Positions 18,459 to 28,927 of a stretch of 64,000 nucleotides of DNA are shown here, in pieces (positions within the stretch are counted from its first letter, which is position 1; each line of letters opens with the position of its first letter). Origin of the DNA: Amycolatopsis japonica (lineage in GTDB: Bacteria; Actinomycetota; Actinomycetes; Mycobacteriales; Pseudonocardiaceae); the NCBI RefSeq assembly GCF_000732925.1, contig NZ_CP008953.1:62001-126000 (forward strand), written 5' to 3'. Under the pieces are notes generated by a model, which was not told the DNA's origin, did not search any database, and worked only from the letters and a program-made list of their open reading frames with translations. A program made the translations under genes and the position numbers.

Positions 18459-18501
18459 TTGTCCACAACTGTGGGTGGGTGTGGACAACTTGTGTGGACA
18501 A
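18459..18501. promoter_or_regulatory. Cluster of three perfect DnaA boxes
   Basis: TTGTCCACA at 18459-18467, and the reverse complement TGTGGACAA at 18480-18488 and 18493-18501. This 9-mer is the consensus DnaA box of high-GC actinomycetes. No dnaA, dnaN or parAB gene is nearby, so it is not evidently oriC. It could be a DnaA-titrating or reactivating site, or chance from the genome's fondness for TGTGGAC (one TGTGGACAA also occurs inside the aldehyde dehydrogenase gene at 1074). Confidence 0.5.
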
Positions 18502-18607
18502 CCGGGTAATGCCAGGTCAGCGGGTATGAGGGCGTGGTTGCTGGGGGTCGTGTGACTGGTGGGGCGACGGGTTCGGGCGCCGGTGGACACGAATGGAGCA
18601 AGGTGTC

Positions 18608-18652
18608 CTGAAGGCCTCCTTTGAGACAGTCAACGTCTCAAAGGGGGCCTTC
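18608..18652. repeat. Palindromic intergenic element, copy 2 (terminator-like)
   Basis: Arms GAAGGCCTCCTTTGAGAC and GTCTCAAAGGGGGCCTTC pair with one mismatch around a short AGTCAAC loop. It lies between convergent genes and is a strong candidate for a bidirectional terminator. It has the 45-bp shared pattern. Confidence 0.7.
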
Positions 18653-18700
18653 GGGGCGTCCGGGCAGTCTCACCGGGAGTCCACAGTGGACAGACGTGGG

Positions 18701-18745
18701 CTGAAAGCGTCCTTCACCGCATCGCATGCGGCGAAAGCGTCCTTC
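18701..18745. repeat. Palindromic intergenic element, copy 3
   Basis: GCTGAA and TTCAGC ends flank two direct copies of AAGCGTCCTTCA and a central CCGCAT-CGC-ATGCGG stem. It lies just before the end of the TetR gene. It matches the codon spacing of the other elements and shares the motif TGAAGGACGCTTTC (as reverse complement) with copy 1. Confidence 0.6.
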
Positions 18746-18772
18746 AGCCCCCCTAACCGCCCGAAGAGAGCC

Positions 18773-19417
18773 TCAGGCTTCCCCGAACTTGCTCGCCAAG
18801 TAGCCCTTCACCACCGACTTGGCCTCCGCCACGATCCGTTCGTCCCCTCGCGGGTCCCGGCGGAAAGCCAGCTTCAGCAGCGCGTCGGCGGTCTCGTTCG
18901 CGATCGTCAGCGCGAACCGGATGTCGTCCGGCGGCGACTGGATCCGCGCGGAGAGCACGTCGGTGAGCGCGTCGACGATGACCGCGTTGTTGTCGCGCGT
19001 CTCGTCGAGGAGCTGCCGGTCCACGACGTCACCGAAGTGCACCTTCGAGAAGCCGGGGACCTCGCGGTGCATCGCCAAGTAGATGTCGAGGATCGAGTCC
19101 ACGACGTCCCACCAGTGCTCGGGTGCGAGCTCGTTCAGGGTTTCCGACACCGAGGCGACGAACCGCTCGAGGTTCCGCTGCGTCAGCGCCTGCACCACGG
19201 CCCGCTTGTCGGGGAAGAACTGGTACAGCGAACCGACGGCCACCCCGGCGCGCTTCGCGATCAGCGTGGTCGTCAACGCGTCGTAGCCGAGTTCGTCGAT
19301 CAGCTGGGCGCTGGCGTCGAGCATCTGCTCCACCCGCTTGGCGCTGCGCTGCTGAACGGGCTGCCGCCGGAGCGGAGTCGTCTCCGCTTGCGGTTTCGCG
19401 GCCTGGATGTCGGACAC
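18773..19417 (-). CDS. TetR/AcrR family transcriptional regulator
   Basis: A 214-residue TetR-type repressor. The HTH is clear: MLDASAQLIDELGYDALTTT, then IAKRAGVAVGSLYQFFPDKRAVVQAL (cited by ends). The C-terminal ligand domain is of the common AefR/TetR_C type. The GTG at 19417 follows GGAGGA. It is divergent from the beta-glucosidase/MFS operon across a 117-base gap, so it probably represses that operon and itself, with a glucoside or aglycone as inducer. The operator could not be pinned down by eye. Confidence 0.88.
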   Translation of the reverse strand: MSDIQAAKPQAETTPLRRQPVQQRSAKRVEQMLDASAQLIDELGYDALTTTLIAKRAGVAVGSLYQFFPDKRAVVQALTQRNLERFVASVSETLNELAPEHWWDVVDSILDIYLAMHREVPGFSKVHFGDVVDRQLLDETRDNNAVIVDALTDVLSARIQSPPDDIRFALTIANETADALLKLAFRRDPRGDERIVAEAKSVVKGYLASKFGEA

Positions 19418-19489
19418 TCGGGCTCCTCCTTCGCTGATCTGCGACTTTATCGTGCCGACAGGGTTCCCCCCGGTCGAGTGAAGGCATAG

Positions 19490-22115
<2,626 letters not shown>

Positions 22116-22127
22116 GACTCTTGGAGA

Positions 22128-22179
22128 CCGCGGACCGGTGCCGGTCGGGGGAGGGGAGTGCAACGGCACCGGCCCGCGG
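22128..22179 (+). terminator. Intrinsic-type terminator hairpin
   Basis: Arms 22128-22143 (CCGCGGACCGGTGCCG) and 22164-22179 (CGGCACCGGCCCGCGG) pair with a single mismatch around a G-rich 20-base loop, just after the MFS stop. There is no U-tract, which is common in actinomycetes. The remaining convergent gap to 22428 shows no gene. Confidence 0.7.
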
Positions 22180-22428
22180 GGTTCGGGGGATGACAGCGCG
22201 CTCCGGGGCAGGTATCGCGCTGCGTTTGTGATCATCAACCTAGCGACCGATTACTGCCTTCGCTAGGTGTTCTGCCGATAATTTTCGATTAATCGCGGTG
22301 GGGACCGGAGTGATTACCGAGAGCGGTTCGTCGCGTTCGGGGGTACGCGCGAACCGCCGCCGGCGAAGGCGAGATCGTGGCGTGGTTGCCGAGGGGGCTG
22401 CTCGGACCGCCGTTCACTCGCCGGTCTT

Positions 22429-22842
22429 TCAAGCTGTGATGGGACGACGCGGGTTGACCAGCGCGTGCCTGCCGGTGGTTTCGGCCGGGCTCACCCCGCG
22501 GTTCTGCCCCGGGACGCGGCGGCGGCTTTCGCGCCGGTGGTCCTGGGTGGCCGCGATCTGCTGGGGGGCGAGGCCGCCGGCGACCAGGTGCTCGTGCGCG
22601 ACCTGCCATACCGAGCAGGGGGCCTTGCACTTGTGCCAGCGGGTCGAGCAGGTGGGGCAGTCCCCGCGCTCGTCGGGCTCGTGCGCCTGAAGCATCGCGC
22701 GCCAGCCTTCGGCGAGCCGAGGGAGCTCCGAGCGGGCGACCGAGACGAGCGACTGCGCGTCGGCCCGGTTCGCGAGATCGGAGAGCATGTCGAGGCGTTC
22801 CCAAACCGCGTTGCGGAGGACTTGCCCTAGGACCTGATCCAC
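22429..22842 (-). CDS. Small cysteine-rich protein, possible zinc-binding; function unknown
   Basis: A 137-residue protein. Its middle has a compact Cys/His set: Cys62, Cys65, His70, Cys72 and Cys76 (CPTCSTRWHKCKAPC), which resembles a structural zinc knuckle. The N-terminal half is helical and the C-terminal 45 residues are basic and look disordered. It begins at GTG 22842, 13 bases after the previous gene's stop, so the two are one operon. I do not recognise a named family. The pair is divergent from the XRE-TPR regulator gene, which suggests a shared regulatory circuit. Confidence 0.7.
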   Translation of the reverse strand: MDQVLGQVLRNAVWERLDMLSDLANRADAQSLVSVARSELPRLAEGWRAMLQAHEPDERGDCPTCSTRWHKCKAPCSVWQVAHEHLVAGGLAPQQIAATQDHRRESRRRVPGQNRGVSPAETTGRHALVNPRRPITA

Positions 22843-22855
22843 GGAGAACTCACCG

Positions 22856-23230
22856 TTACCTTTCCGCCATTTTGGCGGCTTCGTTGAGCGCTGCCCTGAG
22901 CTGTCCGAGCTGGCCGGACGTCAGGCGCGCGGTCTCTCCTGGCGGCGAGACGAGAACCACCTGGTTGTCTTCGACGAACACGGTGACGGCGCGTTCACGG
23001 CTGATGAGATCGCCGCACTGCACCCGCCAGACCAGCTGTCCGCCTTCGTAACGGCGCACACTCGCGGTACGGGGGTCGACCGGGGCGGAAGGGGAGACCG
23101 GACGGTTCGCGCCGGGGGCGACGGCGACCGTCTGCTGACCGGCGGGGCCGGCCGCACGCAGGTGGCGCGTGGCCATACCGGGCCGTCCCGCGGTGATGGA
23201 GCCTGTTGCGATCGAGTCCACGAACTCCAC
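22856..23230 (-). CDS. Hypothetical protein, C-terminal half conserved-looking
   Basis: About 124 residues from the preferred GTG at 23230, which follows GGAGAAG at a good distance. A GTG at 23284 would add 18 residues. The first half is Pro/Ala-rich and low in complexity; the second half forms strands (LVWRVQCGDLISRERAVTVFVEDNQVVLVSPPG, cited by ends) and ends in a helix. There is no signal peptide or membrane segment. It is co-transcribed with the cysteine-rich protein and divergent from the XRE-TPR gene. No function can be named. Confidence 0.65.
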   Translation of the reverse strand: MEFVDSIATGSITAGRPGMATRHLRAAGPAGQQTVAVAPGANRPVSPSAPVDPRTASVRRYEGGQLVWRVQCGDLISRERAVTVFVEDNQVVLVSPPGETARLTSGQLGQLRAALNEAAKMAER

Positions 23231-23311
23231 TGGCTCTTCTCCGCTCTCTCGTTCCACGTCGTCTTCGTATCCGCGTGTCCGCACCTGTAGGGGGTTCGGA
23301 GACTTGGTAGC

Positions 23312-23350
23312 TCTCCGTGATCGCGGCCGGTGGCCGGTCGGTCACGGAGA
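23312..23350. promoter_or_regulatory. Long inverted repeat in a divergent promoter region
   Basis: TCTCCGTGA (23312-23320) and TCACGGAGA (23342-23350) form a perfect 9-bp inverted repeat spaced by 21 bases, with CCGG repeats between. It lies in the region shared by the hypothetical pair and the XRE-TPR gene. It may bind the XRE protein or form an mRNA hairpin. Confidence 0.4.
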
Positions 23351-23548
23351 TCTGACAACTACAGTGATGTGAAACCGAGTGCGATAGAAGGTCGAACCGC
23401 CGTCATAGCGGTGACCGGACGGGGTTTCACGGTAAGCGGTCAAACGACTTCTGCCGGGCCGATCACGACGGGCGATCCGGTGTTTCGCACGGTTGAATAG
23501 GTGTGCCTACGCTGTTTCTCGACCCCAACGGAACTGTGAGGGGGCGCA

Positions 23549-24961
23549 ATGGACGCCAGTATCGGTGGCGGCGCTGTCGCCGGCTCGGACGCTGCAAGCG
23601 GTTCGGGTCGCCAGAGTCACCCCGTGCCACCGGATGCCTGGGAGCAGCCGGAGATGCGAGCCGCACTGGCCACACGGGAGATCTCGTCCGTGTACCGGCT
23701 GTTGCGCAAGCACGGTGTTTCGCAGCGTCAGATCGCCGCGATGACCGGCCAGTCGCAGTCCGAGGTGTCCGAGATCCTCAAAGGTCGCCAGGTGATGGCG
23801 TACGACGTGCTCACCCGCATCGCTGACGGCCTTGGTGTCCCCAGGGGATACATGGGTCTCGCCTATGACGAGGCGACAGCGATAAAGGTCGTCGGTGCTG
23901 CCGACGGCCAGCAGGCGGAGGAGGACGAGTCCGTGAAGCGACGGAGGTTCCTCGCACACGCCGCCCAGGTCACGATGGGTGCGGCGGTGTTCGGCCCGGA
24001 ATCGGGTACGTGGTCGGCGGGCCCGGCGAAGACGCCCGCCCCCGGGCGGATCGGCATGACCGACGTGCGCCAGGTGGAAGCCGCGACCAGAGCCCTCCGT
24101 TCCCTCGACTACCAGTACGGCGGCGGTTTCTGCCGCGACGCCGTGGTCGCCCAGCTGTCCTGGGGACAGCAGATGCTCGAGTCCAGCGGCACCGAGCCGG
24201 TCAAGAACCGCCTGTACGTCGCCCTCGCCGACCTGCACAGCCTGGCGGGCTGGACCTCCTTCGACACCGGCCTCATGGATTCCGCGCGCGGACATTTCGC
24301 GAACGCGCTGGACCTGGCCAAACAGGGCGACAACCACCCGCTGGTCGCGAACGTCCTCTACCGGATGGGCCGCGTCTACCTGCACCAGGACGCCCCGAAC
24401 GACGCGCTGAAACTGTTCCAGCTCGGCCAGATCGCCGCCCAGGAATCGGGCTCCGAGCTGGCGGTCGCCGTGCTCTGCGCCAACGAGGCCTGGGCCTACG
24501 CGATGATGGGCAACGAGGAGCAGGCCGTGAAGCTGCTCGGCCGGAGCAAGGACGAGTTCGCCCGCGCCAACCTGGCCGAGGCCGAATCCTGGGTCAAGTT
24601 CTTCACCGAGACCGACGTCTACGCCATGATCGGCACCGTGCACACCGTGCTCGCGGCGAAGAACGCCGAGCACACCAAGTACGCGATCCCGGCGCTGACC
24701 AAGGCCGTCGAGTCCTACACCGACGACATGGCCCGCAGCAAGACGTTCATGCTCAGCGCCCTGGCCACGAACCACCTGCTCGAAGGCGATCTCGACCACG
24801 GCGCCAAGGTGGGCTCGAAGGCCGTCGACTGTGCCGAGGGCATCAAGTCGGAGCGGGTGAAGGACCGGATGCGGCCACTGCAGGTCGAGGCGGAGCGCCG
24901 CCGGAACAACGCGGACGCCCGTGACCTCGCCGACCGCCTCAACTCCTTCTACGCCGCCTGA
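23549..24961 (+). CDS. XRE-family HTH transcriptional regulator with C-terminal TPR repeats
   Basis: A 470-residue protein. The HTH lies at about 45-100 (ISSVYRLLRKHGVSQRQIA, MTGQSQSEVSEILKGR), then an RRRF segment near 131, then TPR-like helical pairs from about 170 to 460 (ARGHFANALDLAKQGDN, LANVLYRMGRVYLHQDAPNDA and similar, in short form). This layout is common in Streptomyces and Amycolatopsis developmental or antibiotic regulators such as NsdA-like proteins; that kinship is a guess. The ATG follows GAGGGGGCGCA. It overlaps the kinase-like gene downstream by 41 bases. Confidence 0.87.
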   Translation: MDASIGGGAVAGSDAASGSGRQSHPVPPDAWEQPEMRAALATREISSVYRLLRKHGVSQRQIAAMTGQSQSEVSEILKGRQVMAYDVLTRIADGLGVPRGYMGLAYDEATAIKVVGAADGQQAEEDESVKRRRFLAHAAQVTMGAAVFGPESGTWSAGPAKTPAPGRIGMTDVRQVEAATRALRSLDYQYGGGFCRDAVVAQLSWGQQMLESSGTEPVKNRLYVALADLHSLAGWTSFDTGLMDSARGHFANALDLAKQGDNHPLVANVLYRMGRVYLHQDAPNDALKLFQLGQIAAQESGSELAVAVLCANEAWAYAMMGNEEQAVKLLGRSKDEFARANLAEAESWVKFFTETDVYAMIGTVHTVLAAKNAEHTKYAIPALTKAVESYTDDMARSKTFMLSALATNHLLEGDLDHGAKVGSKAVDCAEGIKSERVKDRMRPLQVEAERRRNNADARDLADRLNSFYAA

Positions 24962-25859
24962 GCCGACCGGTCCGGGCGGCCGGTTCACGCCCGGCATCCT
25001 GCGCGACGCCCTCGGGCGGACGTGCGATCTGCTGGGCGTGGACCCCGAAGGCGCCCGCCTGCTGAGGTTCACCAACAACGCCGTCTACGAGCTGGCGAGC
25101 GCGCCGTTCGTCGTCAGGATCGTCGGCTCCACCCGCCTGCGGCATCGCGTCGGCACCGTCGTGCGGGTCGCGCGGCACTTCGAACGGCACGCGGTGCCTG
25201 CCATCCGCCTCGTTCCCGGCCTCGACCAGCCGCTGCCGGTCGGCGAACATCTCGTGACGGTCTGGTGGAAGGTGCCCGAGACCGGACGGAAGGCGAAGTC
25301 GGCCGATCTCGCCGCGCTGCTGCGCCAGGTCCACGCGCTCCCGCCGCCCGAGGGGCTCGCCGAATGGGCGCCGTTCGCCGCGGTCCGCGCCCGGGTTTCG
25401 GACGCGGAGGAGCTGGACGAGGGCGACCGGCGGTTCCTGCTCGAACGCTGCGCCGAGGTCGAAGCCGCGCTCGCGGACCTGGACTTCCCCCTGCCCAGGG
25501 GCCTGGTCCACGGGGACGCGCACACCGGGAACGTGATCCCCGGGCCGGACGGGCCGGTGCTGTGCGATTTCGATTCGTCCTGTGTCGGGCCGCCGGAATG
25601 GGATCTGACGCCGCTCGCCGTCGGCCATGAACGGTTCGGTGATCCACCGGCCCGCTATCGCGTGTTCGCGCAGCGGTACGGATTCGACGTGACGACGTGG
25701 TCCGGCTTCTCCGTACTGCGCGCGATCCGTGAACTGAAGCTCACGACGAGTGTTCTCCCCATTCTTCGCAGTCATCCCAGCGTGCGGGATGAGCTGCGAA
25801 AACGATTGAACGATCTTCGGAACGGACGCACCGGCGCACGCTGGAACCGCTATCGCTGA
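24921..25859 (+). CDS. Aminoglycoside phosphotransferase (APH)-family protein
   Basis: A 312-residue APH-fold kinase. The catalytic loop is VHGDAHTGNV (near 197-206), and the metal aspartate is in LCDFDSSCVGPPEWDL. The glycine-loop part is short (TNNAVYELA), as in many APH-like small-molecule kinases. The GTG at 24921 lies 41 bases inside the XRE-TPR gene, the longest same-strand overlap here, and the first 20 residues are Pro/Thr-rich, so a later start cannot be excluded. It may phosphorylate an antibiotic or a metabolite; the regulator coupling suggests a conditional role. Confidence 0.83.
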   Translation: MTSPTASTPSTPPEPTGPGGRFTPGILRDALGRTCDLLGVDPEGARLLRFTNNAVYELASAPFVVRIVGSTRLRHRVGTVVRVARHFERHAVPAIRLVPGLDQPLPVGEHLVTVWWKVPETGRKAKSADLAALLRQVHALPPPEGLAEWAPFAAVRARVSDAEELDEGDRRFLLERCAEVEAALADLDFPLPRGLVHGDAHTGNVIPGPDGPVLCDFDSSCVGPPEWDLTPLAVGHERFGDPPARYRVFAQRYGFDVTTWSGFSVLRAIRELKLTTSVLPILRSHPSVRDELRKRLNDLRNGRTGARWNRYR

Positions 25860-26071
25860 CTCACCCGGGAAAGGCATCTGCACGTGCATTCGCCGACGGC
25901 GAATGACCGTTCGTCGCTTGTCCGAATTCGTCGATCAAACGGTGACGAATTCGCCCGGGCTAATCACTTCTCCCGGCCCAATGCTCCCCCAAATGTGCAA
26001 CTTGCAGCTACGCTGAGTCATTCGGGTCGGCGCGTTCACTCGGTCGCTGAGTACCGATCGGTGCCGTGGGG

Positions 26072-28147
26072 TCACAGCTGTTCGAGCCGCGTGCGCAGAG
26101 CGTCAGCCTCCGGGCGGCCGAGGCCGACCAGGATGGGCAACGCCCGGTCGTAGTGCCGCCTCGCCTCGTCGGTGTTCCCTTCCGCCTCGGCGACCTCGCC
26201 GAACGCGGACAGGGCCCTGGCCACCTCGAACCTCGACCCGCTGGCCTCCATCGTGGCCAGCGACGCTTCGAGTTCGGTCCGGGCGGACGCGAGATCCCCG
26301 GTCGCGGTGAGGGCGCGGCCGAGATCGGTCCGGGCGCGGGCCACGTTGTAGGGGTCGGCGGCCAGCACTTCGCGAGCGCGGGTGAGGTGCTCGATCGCCG
26401 GTTCCGGCCGTCCGGCCTTGAGCTGGGTCGAACCGAGGTTGATCAGCGCGAGGCCGACGTCGTGCGTGCGGCTCTGGCTCTCGCTCAGGCGATGGTCTTC
26501 GGTGAACCACCGCACCGCGTCGTCGAGCCTGCCCTGTGCCAGCGCGACCAGGCCGAGGCCTTCCACCGACCGGATCTCGACGACCTCGTTGCCGGCCTTC
26601 CGCGCCGCTTCGCGTCCGGCCTCGTAGTGCGAGACGGCTTCGTCGTACCGGCCGGTGCCGCGGCAGGCGGCGCCCGCGCGGTTGTGCATCAACGCCTCCG
26701 CCGACGCGTCGCCCCACGCCCGTGCGCAGCGCACACCGGCCTGGCTCACCTCCAGGAAGTCCGGATAGTGCTTGCGCAGCAAGAAGAGCGGCCACATCGC
26801 GGCGGCGAGCTGCCAGCCCAGTTCGGGCAGCTGCCAGGTTTCGGCGGTCTTGACGGCGGCGATGAGGTTCTCGCGTTCCAGTTCGAGCCAGGCGAGCTCC
26901 TCGTCGGAGGACGCGAACGACATCGGCGACGGTGGCCGGTACTCGTAGCGGTACGGGATCGGGTCCTGGTCGGGGACCGTCATGGCGGTGGTCTTCGACG
27001 CGGTGAAGAGGTACCACTCGAGCATGCGGCGCACCGCGATGTCGCGGTCGTACTCGTTGCCCGCCGTCTTCTCCTTGGCGTGCAGCCGCGCGAGATCGTG
27101 GAAGGTGTACCGGTCGTCGCCGCGGTCGATCAGCAGTCCGACGTCGACGAGCTGGTCCAGCAGGTCTTCGGCGACCTCCTCGCGGACGGCGATCGACGCG
27201 GCGGCCACACCGACGCCGAAATCGGGGCCGGGGTGCAGCCCGAGCGCCGCGTACAGCGCGGCCGCGTCCGAGGGGAGCTCGTCGTAGGAGAGGTTGAAGC
27301 TGGCTTCCACCGATTGCGCCTCTTTCGTCGACAGCGTGGCCAGTCGACGATATTCCTTCCCCAGTTCGGTGGCGATCTTCTCCAGCGACATCTTCGGCCG
27401 TCCGGCCAGCTTGGCGCTGACCGTGGTGAGGGCGATCGGCAGGCCGCCGCACAGCTCGGCGATGTCCCGCGCCCGCGCGGCTTCGGCGCCGACCCGCTCC
27501 GCGCCGACCGCGCGGCCCAGCAGTTCGGCGCTGTGCGCGGAACCGAAGGGCGCCAGCTCGACCAGCCGCGCGCGATGTTCGGTCTGGAGCCTGCCCAGAC
27601 GGCGTCGCGAAGTCACGATCACGAGGCTTCCCACGCCGGCAGGCAGCAGCGGAAGCACCTGTTCGGTCGACCCGGCGTTGTCGAGCAGCACGAGCAACGG
27701 CCGTTCGGCGGTCGTCGTGCGGTACAGCGCGGTGAGCTCCTCGACGTCCGACGGCAGCCCCTCCGGCGGAACACCCAGCGCGCGAAGGAACCGGCCGAGC
27801 GCTTCGCTCACCGAAAGCGGACCGTTGGTGCTGAACCCGCCGAGATCCGCCCAAAGGTGTCCGTCGGGGAAGCGGTCTCCGAGCTGCCTGCCCCACGCGG
27901 TGGCCAGCGCGGTCTTGCCGATCCCGCCCTGGCCGCTGATCAGCTGCACGGCCGGCCCGTCGGTGTCGTGCTGGGCGAGGAGGTTCTCCAGCAGCTTGAG
28001 TTCGGCGGCGCGGTTGGTGAAATGCGCGGGTGCGGGCGGGAGCTGACGCGGGCCCGAACTCACCTGCCGGGTGAGCCTGACCGCCGATCGCTGCCGCGGT
28101 ACCTGTGGCGTGCTGACTTCACTTTCACCCGGCAACGGGCCGCCCAT
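26072..28147 (-). CDS. NB-ARC/STAND ATPase with C-terminal TPR domain
   Basis: A 691-residue AfsR-like protein without the SARP DNA-binding domain. The NB-ARC part has Walker A GQGGIGKTA (72-80), Walker B LLVLLDNAG (near 151-159), an RNBS-like VIVTSRRR and the GLPIAL motif; TPR repeats fill about 440-691 (ALINLGSTQLKAGRPEPA, ALSAFGEVAEAEGNTDEA). The first 40 residues are Pro/Arg-rich and carry no known effector. I chose ATG 28147, behind GAGGGGA; an ATG at 28192 lacks such a site. It could be a signalling switch for secondary metabolism or a STAND-type immune protein whose effector is elsewhere. Confidence 0.85.
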   Translation of the reverse strand: MGGPLPGESEVSTPQVPRQRSAVRLTRQVSSGPRQLPPAPAHFTNRAAELKLLENLLAQHDTDGPAVQLISGQGGIGKTALATAWGRQLGDRFPDGHLWADLGGFSTNGPLSVSEALGRFLRALGVPPEGLPSDVEELTALYRTTTAERPLLVLLDNAGSTEQVLPLLPAGVGSLVIVTSRRRLGRLQTEHRARLVELAPFGSAHSAELLGRAVGAERVGAEAARARDIAELCGGLPIALTTVSAKLAGRPKMSLEKIATELGKEYRRLATLSTKEAQSVEASFNLSYDELPSDAAALYAALGLHPGPDFGVGVAAASIAVREEVAEDLLDQLVDVGLLIDRGDDRYTFHDLARLHAKEKTAGNEYDRDIAVRRMLEWYLFTASKTTAMTVPDQDPIPYRYEYRPPSPMSFASSDEELAWLELERENLIAAVKTAETWQLPELGWQLAAAMWPLFLLRKHYPDFLEVSQAGVRCARAWGDASAEALMHNRAGAACRGTGRYDEAVSHYEAGREAARKAGNEVVEIRSVEGLGLVALAQGRLDDAVRWFTEDHRLSESQSRTHDVGLALINLGSTQLKAGRPEPAIEHLTRAREVLAADPYNVARARTDLGRALTATGDLASARTELEASLATMEASGSRFEVARALSAFGEVAEAEGNTDEARRHYDRALPILVGLGRPEADALRTRLEQL

Positions 28148-28360
28148 CGACCATCCCCTCTTCGGGTTAACCCCAGCGAACGCGTAGAGCATTCCGGTGG
28201 AGCCCCGCGGAGGACAGCGAAACCGGCCAAATGCGGCCGGATGGAGCAAGGTGTGTAACAGCTTCCGAAAAGTCGCGCTGGTGATGTCGAGAACGGACCG
28301 GCGGCCGCGTCCCCGGGGCGATCGCGGCCGGAGTGGCCGCGCCTGCCGGGAGGACAAGTC

Positions 28361-28927
28361 ATGCGCAAGCTCATCGTTCAGCAGTGGGTCACGGTCGACG
28401 GCATCGTCGCGGAGGAGGACGGCGGCCTGAGCTTCGTCTCGGGAGAGCCCTTCTCCGAGAAGACCGAGCCGGCGTTCAAGGCGAGCGTGATGGGACTCGT
28501 CGATTCGGTCGACACGATGATCCTGGGTGCGAACACCTACGCCATGGCCAAGGACTACTGGCCGTACGCCGAAGAGCAGGGTGAATACGGCGAGAAGGTC
28601 AACGGTCTCACCAAATTCGTCGCCTCGTCCGAACTGGAGGACGCCCCTTGGGGCGGCTTCCCCGCCGCGACCGTGACGCGCGACGCGGCCGCCACCGTCC
28701 GCGAACTCAAGGCACAGAGCGGCAAGGACCTGTGGCTGTGGGGGAGCCTGACGCTCATGCGGTCGCTGCTGGACGGCGGTCTCGTCGACGAGTTCCGCCT
28801 GATGGTCAGCCCGGTGTCGCGCGGCAAGGGGACGCGCCTGTTCGAGGACCGGCGGGACCTGAAGCCGATCGAGGCCACCGCGTTCGAGAACGGCGTGGTG
28901 ATCCTGCGGTACGCGGTGAAGGCCTAA
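28361..28927 (+). CDS. Dihydrofolate reductase family protein (RibD C-terminal domain)
   Basis: A 188-residue RibD_C/DHFR-fold reductase. It opens with KLIVQQWVTVDGIVAEEDGG, has DTMILGANTYAMAKDYW as the cofactor-side block and GKDLWLWGSLTLMRSLLDGGLVDEFRL, cited by ends, where WGS...L substitutes the common GG. It would reduce a small molecule with NADPH; the true substrate is unknown for this subfamily. The ATG follows GGGAGGA. It is divergent from the STAND gene and overlaps the CopD gene tail to tail by 4 bases. Confidence 0.87.
   Translation: MRKLIVQQWVTVDGIVAEEDGGLSFVSGEPFSEKTEPAFKASVMGLVDSVDTMILGANTYAMAKDYWPYAEEQGEYGEKVNGLTKFVASSELEDAPWGGFPAATVTRDAAATVRELKAQSGKDLWLWGSLTLMRSLLDGGLVDEFRLMVSPVSRGKGTRLFEDRRDLKPIEATAFENGVVILRYAVKA

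Larger units (their letters stand above)
18356..18772. other. 417-base convergent intergenic region with DnaA boxes and palindromes
   Basis: Lies between two convergent genes (aldolase-like and TetR). It holds no supported gene. From left to right it contains a C/G-rich tract, three perfect DnaA boxes (18459-18501) and two palindromic elements of the window-wide family (18608-18652 and 18701-18745). Confidence 0.7.

Noticed and set aside
23938..23960. Twin-arginine-like segment (KRRRFLAHAAQV) in the XRE-TPR protein
   Set aside because: It lies in the middle of a cytoplasmic regulator after the HTH, so it is not a secretion signal.
28161..28175. GGGTTAACCC palindrome just upstream of the STAND gene
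   Set aside because: Only 10 bases, a single copy; no support as an operator beyond its position.
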